Source: Corynebacterium ulceribovis DSM 45146 (GTDB taxonomy: Bacteria; Actinomycetota; Actinomycetes; Mycobacteriales; Mycobacteriaceae). Taken from it: a stretch of DNA of 64,000 bases. The stretch covers positions 461,561 to 525,560 of the forward strand of contig NZ_AQUY01000002.1 of NCBI RefSeq assembly GCF_000372445.1, in the 5' to 3' direction. Made by a program: the position numbers and the translations under genes. Below are positions 57,889 through 64,000 of the stretch, one piece after another (position 1 is the stretch's first letter; each line of letters starts with the position of its first letter). The notes beneath the pieces are model-generated. The model saw nothing but the letters and a program-made list of their open reading frames with translations. It ran no database searches and was not told the DNA's origin.

Positions 57889-59034
57889 ATGACTCAGTCC
57901 GCTGACAACACAGAACTGTACGAAACACTGCAGCAACTCCGCCGCGATGTCCGTGCCTTTCTCGCCGAGAAAATCAAAGAAGGACGCATCACCCCCAGCA
58001 TTGACACTTGGCTGACCAAATGGGATGAAGACTTCACCAAAGAACTAGCCGCACAGGGCTGGGTGGGCATGACCATTCCTACTGAATACGGTGGCCATGG
58101 GCGTACCTTTCTCGAACGCTTCGTCGTCACCGAAGAACTGCTCGCTGTCGGTGCGCCGGTAGCTGCGCAGTGGGTTGCCGACCGGCAGATTGCGCCATCA
58201 TTGCTCGCACACGGCACCGAAGAACAGAAGAAGGAATACCTACCACGCATCGCCGCCGGTGAATCCTGCTTCGCCATTGGCATGAGCGAACCTGACTCCG
58301 GCTCCGACCTTGCCTCAGTACGTACCAAAGCAGTGCAGGTTGACGGCGGTTGGCGCGTCACCGGCACCAAAGTGTGGACCTCCGGCGCACAACACTCCGA
58401 AGCCTTCTTCTGCCTCGCGCGCACCAGCCCATTGGACACCTCCAACCGCCACGCGGGCCTGTCCCAATTCCTTCTGGACCTGCGTAGCGACGGAGTGACC
58501 ATCCGTCCAATTGAATCAATGTCAGGCAGTCGACACTTCTCCGAAGTCATCCTCGACGAAGTCTTCGTCCCAGATGACATGGTATTCGGCGAAGTTGGTG
58601 CCGGTTGGAAACAAGTCAATTCCGAGCTTGCATTCGAAAGGTCTGGTCCAGAACGATTCCTGTCGTCCTTCCGGCTCTTCGCCGAAGCTGTTTCACCATC
58701 ACCCGGTGGCGCAGGAATCCTCGACAAAGGCACAACCGGCCGCTACGTCGCACGCCTAGCAGCACTGCATGGCATGAGCTTCGCTGTTGCCGAAACACTG
58801 CAGTCAGGTGGACGCGCTGATATTCCAGCGTCGCTAGTCAAGGTGCTCGGTACTACCACTGAAGGCGACATTGTTGACGCAGTAGATACCGCAGTCGGCG
58901 ACAACATCACCACCGACCTCACCCTGGCCACCTTGCTACGAGCCGGAGTGACCCAACGACCAGGATTCACCCTCCGCGGCGGCACGAATGAAATTCTGCG
59001 CGGAGTTATCGCACGCGGATTGGAGCTGCGCTAA
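57889..59034 (+). CDS. acyl-CoA dehydrogenase, first subunit
   Basis: The 381-residue flavoenzyme has the acyl-CoA dehydrogenase fold: an N-terminal helical domain (GWVGMTIPTEYGGHGRTFLERFVV), the middle beta domain with CFAIGMSEPDSGSDLASVRTKA and WTSGAQHSE, and the C-terminal domain ending RGGTNEILRGVIARGLELR. Its tandem partner suggests a heteromeric enzyme of the kind known for actinobacterial FadE pairs. AAGAAGGCAG precedes the ATG. It is the first gene of a three-gene operon with one-base overlaps. Confidence 0.9.
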   Translation: MTQSADNTELYETLQQLRRDVRAFLAEKIKEGRITPSIDTWLTKWDEDFTKELAAQGWVGMTIPTEYGGHGRTFLERFVVTEELLAVGAPVAAQWVADRQIAPSLLAHGTEEQKKEYLPRIAAGESCFAIGMSEPDSGSDLASVRTKAVQVDGGWRVTGTKVWTSGAQHSEAFFCLARTSPLDTSNRHAGLSQFLLDLRSDGVTIRPIESMSGSRHFSEVILDEVFVPDDMVFGEVGAGWKQVNSELAFERSGPERFLSSFRLFAEAVSPSPGGAGILDKGTTGRYVARLAALHGMSFAVAETLQSGGRADIPASLVKVLGTTTEGDIVDAVDTAVGDNITTDLTLATLLRAGVTQRPGFTLRGGTNEILRGVIARGLELR

Positions 59035-60101
59035 TGAGCATCATTGACCACGAAGACTACAAAGACCTCAAAGACTTGGCCGAAGGCATCTTCACCCAAG
59101 CTCGAGACAACGAAACCAAAACTGGCGACGTATGGGCTGAACTAACCGAACTTGGGCTAGCCCGTTTGACCGGCCCAGAATCCGTCGGCGGTTCCGAAGC
59201 TGGATGGGGCGAAGCCGCAACCCTCGCCTCTGCTGCAGCAGCTGCTGGCGTGCCAATCCCATACGTCGAAACCGACCTGCTATCCGCATGGCTGCTCGAC
59301 ACCGTCGGTCTGGAATCTTGCACCAATATTCGCACCGTCGCGCAGATCGATGACGACGGTTATGCACAAGCCGTCCCATGGGCAGTTCAATCCGAACGCT
59401 TCGTCCTGATTTTCGGCGATGCAGACTCCGGCTGGAAAGTGGCCAAGGTTAAGGCATCGGATGTCACTACCAGTGAGTACCCTGCTTTTGGCCGCGAACC
59501 ACGTGCCAATATCACTGTCTCCGACGCTGTGATGGCGCAGCTGCGCGAACCGGGCAATGACAACGTCAAAACGCTCAGTACTGCGCAGTACCAGCAGTAC
59601 CTGCTTCGCGGTGCATTGGCGCGCAGCCTCCAAGTCGTCGCGGCATTGGAAACCGCAACGGACCTGGCCAAAGAACATGTGGTCACCCGAAACCAATTTG
59701 GCCGACCATTGGCGAAATTCCAGTCCGTGCAGAACCTCATCGTCGACGCCGTTGCTGAAACGGCGTTGGCCCGCTCTGCGGTTGACCAAGCATTGCAAGA
59801 CGCACTGGACACAGACCTGGCTGGCCCATTGAGCGTTTTCCGCGTTGCCGTCGCGAAATCCGTTGTTGGCCGCGCCGCATCGGTCGCTGTCCGCAACACC
59901 CACCAAGCCCTAGGCGCCATCGGCACAACCGAAGAACATTCCCTACACAAGTTCACTAACGCTGCCGAAACCTGGCGCAGCGAATACGGGGCCATCCGCA
60001 GCTGGGAATTGCTCCTTGGCCAAGCCGCCACCGCCGGTACCACCGACGACGTTTGGGCCCTAGTCGTCGAAGGCGCCCAGTTGGAAGGAGCGCTGCATTA
60101 A
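59034..60101 (+). CDS. acyl-CoA dehydrogenase, second subunit
   Basis: The 355-residue protein is a divergent acyl-CoA dehydrogenase. It has the FAD-domain pattern in ATDLAKEHVVTRNQFGRPLAKFQSVQN and the C-terminal AIGTTEEHSLHKFTNAAETWRSEYG, typical of the partner subunit in tandem FadE pairs, while the EPDSGSD-type middle motif of the first subunit is missing. It therefore probably supplies part of the flavin site in a heterotetramer. It overlaps the first subunit and the CoA-transferase by one base each. Confidence 0.85.
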   Translation: MSIIDHEDYKDLKDLAEGIFTQARDNETKTGDVWAELTELGLARLTGPESVGGSEAGWGEAATLASAAAAAGVPIPYVETDLLSAWLLDTVGLESCTNIRTVAQIDDDGYAQAVPWAVQSERFVLIFGDADSGWKVAKVKASDVTTSEYPAFGREPRANITVSDAVMAQLREPGNDNVKTLSTAQYQQYLLRGALARSLQVVAALETATDLAKEHVVTRNQFGRPLAKFQSVQNLIVDAVAETALARSAVDQALQDALDTDLAGPLSVFRVAVAKSVVGRAASVAVRNTHQALGAIGTTEEHSLHKFTNAAETWRSEYGAIRSWELLLGQAATAGTTDDVWALVVEGAQLEGALH

Positions 60102-61297
60102 TGACTCAGCCAGCTCTCACAGGAGTTCGCGTCATCGACATCTCGCGAGTATTAGCCGGCCCGATGTGCGGCCAAATGCTCGCTGACCACGGCGCCGATG
60201 TGTATAAAGTCGAACCCCCAACAGGCGACGAAACCCGCTACTGGGGCCCGCCATTTTTCCGTGACAACCAAAGCGCCTACTTCACGGGTCTGAACCGCAA
60301 CAAAAAGAACATCAGCCTGAACCTGCGTACGGACGGCGGCCAGGAAGTTTTGCGCCGCATGCTCAAAGACGCCGACGTGCTGATTGAAAACTTCAAAGCG
60401 GGCACGCTAGCCAAATGGGGGCTTTCCGACGAGGTGATCCGCGAAGAATTCCCACAGCTCGTGCACTGCCGCATCACCGGATACGGCGTTGACGGCCCAC
60501 TTGGTGGGGCGCCTGGATATGATGCCGTGATGCAGGCGTACTCGGGTCTAATGAGCATCAATGGCGAAGCAGACGGCCCAGAGATGCGGATCGGTATCCC
60601 ACTGGTCGACATTGTTACCAGCCTTAATGCGATGTCCGGAATCTTGATGGCACTTCGGGCCCGCGACACCACAGGCCGAGGCCAGCTCATTGATATGGCT
60701 TTGCTGGATAATGCACTGTCGATTCTGCATCCGCATGCTTACACTTTCTTGGCCTCCGGGAATAACCCGAAGCGCACTGGCGTATCACACCCAACCATTG
60801 CCCCCTACGAAACCTTCCAGGCAGCAGATGGTCCCTTCTTCCTGGCAGTGGGCAATGACAATCAATTCCGCAAAGCCTGCGCAGTATTGGGCGCGGAAGC
60901 AGAACTATGCACACCGGAGTTTGAGACTAACCCACTGCGAGTGGAAAACAGAGCGAAGCTGCGGGCCAAACTCAGCGACATCATCGGGAAATGGAATCGT
61001 GATGAGCTAGCTGACAAAATGATCGAAGCAGGCGTGCCGGCTGGTCCAGTCAACCAAGTCAGCGACGCCTTGGCTGAACCGCAGGCTTTGCACCGCAATA
61101 TGGTGGTCCGAGCAGGGGAGTACACCGGGCTTGGCTTGCCGATTAAACTGACGGACACTCCTGGTTCCGTGCGTTTCGGGCCGCGGCGTCGCGGCGAAGA
61201 TAACAAGGATATTCTCGCCGAGTTTGGCTACTCCGAAGCAGAGCAGCATGACCTAGCGAACACTGGCGTTATCAGTGCGTATATGCCGGAGAATTAA
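60101..61297 (+). CDS. CaiB/BaiF-type (class III) CoA-transferase
   Basis: The 398-residue enzyme moves CoA between carboxylic acids. It has GVRVIDISRVLAGPMCGQMLADHGADVYKVEPP at the start and GAPGYDAVMQAYSGLMSING near residue 150-165, which includes the catalytic Asp. I chose ATG 60101, sharing the A with the upstream stop codon. No CoA ligase is present in the module, so this enzyme is the likely activator of the substrate brought in by the TRAP system, with a later intermediate as CoA donor. Confidence 0.9.
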   Translation: MTQPALTGVRVIDISRVLAGPMCGQMLADHGADVYKVEPPTGDETRYWGPPFFRDNQSAYFTGLNRNKKNISLNLRTDGGQEVLRRMLKDADVLIENFKAGTLAKWGLSDEVIREEFPQLVHCRITGYGVDGPLGGAPGYDAVMQAYSGLMSINGEADGPEMRIGIPLVDIVTSLNAMSGILMALRARDTTGRGQLIDMALLDNALSILHPHAYTFLASGNNPKRTGVSHPTIAPYETFQAADGPFFLAVGNDNQFRKACAVLGAEAELCTPEFETNPLRVENRAKLRAKLSDIIGKWNRDELADKMIEAGVPAGPVNQVSDALAEPQALHRNMVVRAGEYTGLGLPIKLTDTPGSVRFGPRRRGEDNKDILAEFGYSEAEQHDLANTGVISAYMPEN

Positions 61298-61363
61298 GAC
61301 GCGGAAGCAGCTGGGTAAGCGGCAGAACAAGTAGTTTGACGGGTGTGCCTAAGATGAGTGGTT

Positions 61364-64000
61364 ATGAGCAACTCTTCCTTCGTCCATCTGCACAACCACA
61401 CTGAATATTCCATGCTGGACGGCATGGCGAAGGTGGAGCTGCTGGCCGAAGAAGTCATCCGCCAAGGCATGCCCGCCGTCGGCATGACCGACCACGGCAA
61501 TATGTTCGGCGCCGACTCCTTCTACCGCACCATGACCAAAGCCGGCGTGAAGCCCATCATCGGCATTGAGGCATACATGGCGCCGGAAAGTCGGCTGAAT
61601 AAAAGCCGTGTGCGGTGGGGCACCCCGGACCAGAAGCGTGATGACGTATCGGCCTCCGGCGCATACCTGCACCAGACCATGATTGCCGAAAACGTCACCG
61701 GGCTGCGCAACCTGTTCTACCTGTCATCGATTGCCAGCTATGAAGGGCAGCTCGGTAAATGGCCACGGATGGACTCCGACCTGATTTCCGAACGCGCCGA
61801 AGGCATTATCGCCACCACCGGCTGCCCATCCGGTGACGTGCAAACCCGCCTGCGGCTCGGCCAATTCGACGAAGCGCTCAAAGCCGCCGCGAAATGGCAG
61901 GACATTTACGGCAAGGACAATTTCTTCCTGGAACTGATGGACCACGGCATTGAAATCGAACGCCGGGTGCGCACCGAACTGCTGGAAATTGGCCGGAAGC
62001 TGAAGCTGCCACCGGTAGTAACCAATGACTGCCACTACGTCACCCGGGAACAAGCCCCTGCCCACGAAGCAATGTTGTGTGTGCAAACCGGCTCCACGCT
62101 GGACGAACGCACCATTGATGAAGGCGGTACCCGGTTTGCCTTCAGTGGTGATGGCTACTACATCAAGTCGGCCGCTGAAATGCGCGACATGTGGGATCAC
62201 ACCGTCCCTGGTGCCTGCGATAACACGCTGCTGATTGCCGAGCGGGTCGGTGACTACAGCGAAGTGTGGGAAGAACACCCACACGACCGAATGCCGCTGT
62301 TTGACGTGCCGGAAGGCCACACCCCAACGTCTTGGCTGACTGAGGAAGTCATGCGCGGGCTGAAGGACCGCTTCCCGGATTCGGACGTGCCGGCTGAGTA
62401 TATTCAGCGGGCGAATTACGAAATTGAAGTCATTGACATGAAGGGCTACCCGTCCTACTTCCTCATCGTCGCTGACTTGATTAAGCATGCCCGTTCCGTT
62501 GGCATCAAAGTTGGGCCGGGCCGTGGTTCGGCTGCAGGTGCATTGGTTGCGTACGCATTGACGATTACCAACATTGACCCGATTGAACATGGTCTGCTGT
62601 TTGAACGTTTCTTGAACCCGGAACGTCCGTCCGCGCCCGATATTGATATTGACTTCGATGACCGTCGCCGCGGTGAAATGATTCAATATGCCGCCGATAA
62701 ATGGGGCGAGGACAAAATCGCTCAGGTGATTACTTTCGGTACCGTCAAAACGAAACAGGCACTGAAAGATGCCGCCCGTGCGCACCACGGTTCGGCTGGG
62801 TTCCAAATCGCCGACCGGATTACCAAGGAATTGCCAGACCCAATTATGGCGAAGGATATTCCACTATCCGGCATTATGGACGAAAAGCACCCACGCTATG
62901 GCGAAGCGGCGGCAGTTCGTGAACTGATTAATAGCGACCCGGATATTAAAAAGATTTACGAAACCGCCCGCGGCCTTGAAGGCGTGGTTCGTCAGCCGGG
63001 TGTGCACGCATGTGCGGTGATTATGTCCCGCGTGCCGTTGCTGGACACCATCCCAATGTGGAAGCGTGCCCAGGACGGCGCGATTATTACCGGGTGGGAC
63101 TACCCAGCATGTGAGGCCATTGGCCTGCTGAAGATGGACTTTTTGGGGCTGCGTAACCTCACCGTCATTGGTGACGCCCTCGAAAACATTAAGTCCAACC
63201 AGGGCATTGACCTGGACCTTGAGGGCTTATCGACGGAAGACGACCCGACCTACGAGCTATTGGCACGCGGTGACACCTTGGGCGTGTTCCAGCTGGACTC
63301 CGGCGGTATGCGCGAACTGCTAAAACGCATGAAACCCACCGGTTTTAACGACATTGTCGCCGCGTTGGCGCTCTACCGACCGGGCCCAATGGGTGTGAAA
63401 GCGCACTGGTCTTATGCCGACCGTAAGAACGGCAAGCAGGAGATCACCCCAATTCACCCAGAGCTAGAAGAGCCGCTGCGCGAAATTCTGGACGAAACTT
63501 ATGGCCTGATTGTGTATCAGGAGCAGATTATGAAGATTTCGCAGAAAGTGGCGAACTACACTGCCGGCCAAGCAGACGGTTTCCGTAAAGCCATGGGTAA
63601 GAAGAAACCGGAAGTGCTGGAGAAGGAGTTCATTAACTTCGAAGGCGGCATGAAAGCCAATGGTTATTCCGCCGAAGCCATTAAAGTGCTCTGGGATACC
63701 ATTTTGCCATTCGCCGGTTATGCGTTTAACAAGTCGCACGCCGCAGGCTACGGGCTGGTGTCTTTCTGGACGGCGTACCTGAAAGCGAACTACACCTCCG
63801 AATATATGGCGGCGCTGCTGACGTCGGTGGCAGATAATAAGGACAAGTCTGCGATTTACCTCTCCGACTGTCGTCACTTGGGTATTTCGGTGCTGCCACC
63901 AGATGTCAATGAATCGGCATTGAACTACCAATCCGTCGGCGACAATATTCGCGTTGGCATGGGTGCGGTGCGCAATGTCGGTGTTGATGTCGTCAATAGC
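61364..64000 (+). CDS. dnaE: DNA polymerase III subunit alpha, 3' end outside window
   Basis: DnaE is the replicative polymerase. The first 879 residues are visible. The PHP domain opens the protein ([15 protein letters not shown] and [11 protein letters not shown]), followed by the polymerase domain with [29 protein letters not shown] (catalytic Asp residues near residue 425) and ALYRPGPMG. The helix-hairpin-helix and OB domains continue beyond the edge. TAAGAT (61350-61355) lies 8 bases before the ATG and there is no ribosome-binding site, so a leaderless mRNA is likely. Confidence 0.97.
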   Translation, partial: MSNSSFVHLHNHTEYSMLDGMAKVELLAEEVIRQGMPAVGMTDHGNMFGADSFYRTMTKAGVKPIIGIEAYMAPESRLNKSRVRWGTPDQKRDDVSASGAYLHQTMIAENVTGLRNLFYLSSIASYEGQLGKWPRMDSDLISERAEGIIATTGCPSGDVQTRLRLGQFDEALKAAAKWQDIYGKDNFFLELMDHGIEIERRVRTELLEIGRKLKLPPVVTNDCHYVTREQAPAHEAMLCVQTGSTLDERTIDEGGTRFAFSGDGYYIKSAAEMRDMWDHTVPGACDNTLLIAERVGDYSEVWEEHPHDRMPLFDVPEGHTPTSWLTEEVMRGLKDRFPDSDVPAEYIQRANYEIEVIDMKGYPSYFLIVADLIKHARSVGIKVGPGRGSAAGALVAYALTITNIDPIEHGLLFERFLNPERPSAPDIDIDFDDRRRGEMIQYAADKWGEDKIAQVITFGTVKTKQALKDAARAHHGSAGFQIADRITKELPDPIMAKDIPLSGIMDEKHPRYGEAAAVRELINSDPDIKKIYETARGLEGVVRQPGVHACAVIMSRVPLLDTIPMWKRAQDGAIITGWDYPACEAIGLLKMDFLGLRNLTVIGDALENIKSNQGIDLDLEGLSTEDDPTYELLARGDTLGVFQLDSGGMRELLKRMKPTGFNDIVAALALYRPGPMGVKAHWSYADRKNGKQEITPIHPELEEPLREILDETYGLIVYQEQIMKISQKVANYTAGQADGFRKAMGKKKPEVLEKEFINFEGGMKANGYSAEAIKVLWDTILPFAGYAFNKSHAAGYGLVSFWTAYLKANYTSEYMAALLTSVADNKDKSAIYLSDCRHLGISVLPPDVNESALNYQSVGDNIRVGMGAVRNVGVDVVNS

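Overview
The window reads as a chromosomal segment of a Corynebacterium-like actinomycete. The evidence is the mur/fts division cluster followed by pgeF, sepF, yggT and wag31, the actinobacterial translational T-box in front of ileS, DUF222-HNH and excalibur proteins, an MTB12-like lipoprotein, and several genes whose -10 box lies only 6-8 bases from the start codon (leaderless style). No rRNA or tRNA gene was recognised. The species cannot be named from the sequence alone.

Layout. 1-13.2 kb: cell-wall and division cluster on the + strand (murF fragment, mraY, murD, ftsW, murG, murC, ftsQ, ftsZ, pgeF, sepF, yggT, wag31). 13.3-17.1 kb: a small membrane protein and T-box-regulated ileS. 17.1-24.3 kb: minus-strand genes for a DUF222-HNH protein, pntB-pntA transhydrogenase, rtcB and a 40-residue ORF. 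24.4-27.2 kb: accessory genes (excalibur protein, SUKH/SMI1 protein, PH-domain protein). 27.4-42.9 kb: a complete type I-E CRISPR-Cas locus (cas3, casA/B, cas7, cas5, cas6e, cas1, cas2) and one array that I counted at 100 repeats and 99 spacers. 43.2-50.3 kb: dinB, asparaginase, two lipoproteins, lspA, an RluD-type pseudouridine synthase, a membrane protein, rarD. 50.3-52.9 kb: a sugar-lactone oxidase and a PLP enzyme on the minus strand. 53.1-61.3 kb: a catabolic module (TRAP transporter dctPQM, crotonase, IclR regulator, two acyl-CoA dehydrogenases, CaiB-type CoA-transferase). 61.4 kb to the end: dnaE, cut by the window edge.

The most unusual element lies between cas3 and casA. Two degenerate CRISPR repeats on the minus strand flank a short guide. 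One keeps the 5' handle; the other keeps the hairpin and runs into a U-tract. The guide matches the casA promoter next to an AAC trinucleotide over positions 1-15, with mismatches only at positions 6 and 12, the positions that are flipped out in type I-E Cascade R-loops. A plausible promoter precedes the element. This is what a crRNA-like RNA that directs Cascade to repress its own operon (the CreR/CreA class) should look like. Other points of interest are C or G as the first base of 93 of 99 spacers, a tandemly duplicated spacer pair, a 17-codon leader ORF coupled to dctP, and a GTAACNNGTTA motif shared by the two catabolic promoters that flank the iclR gene.
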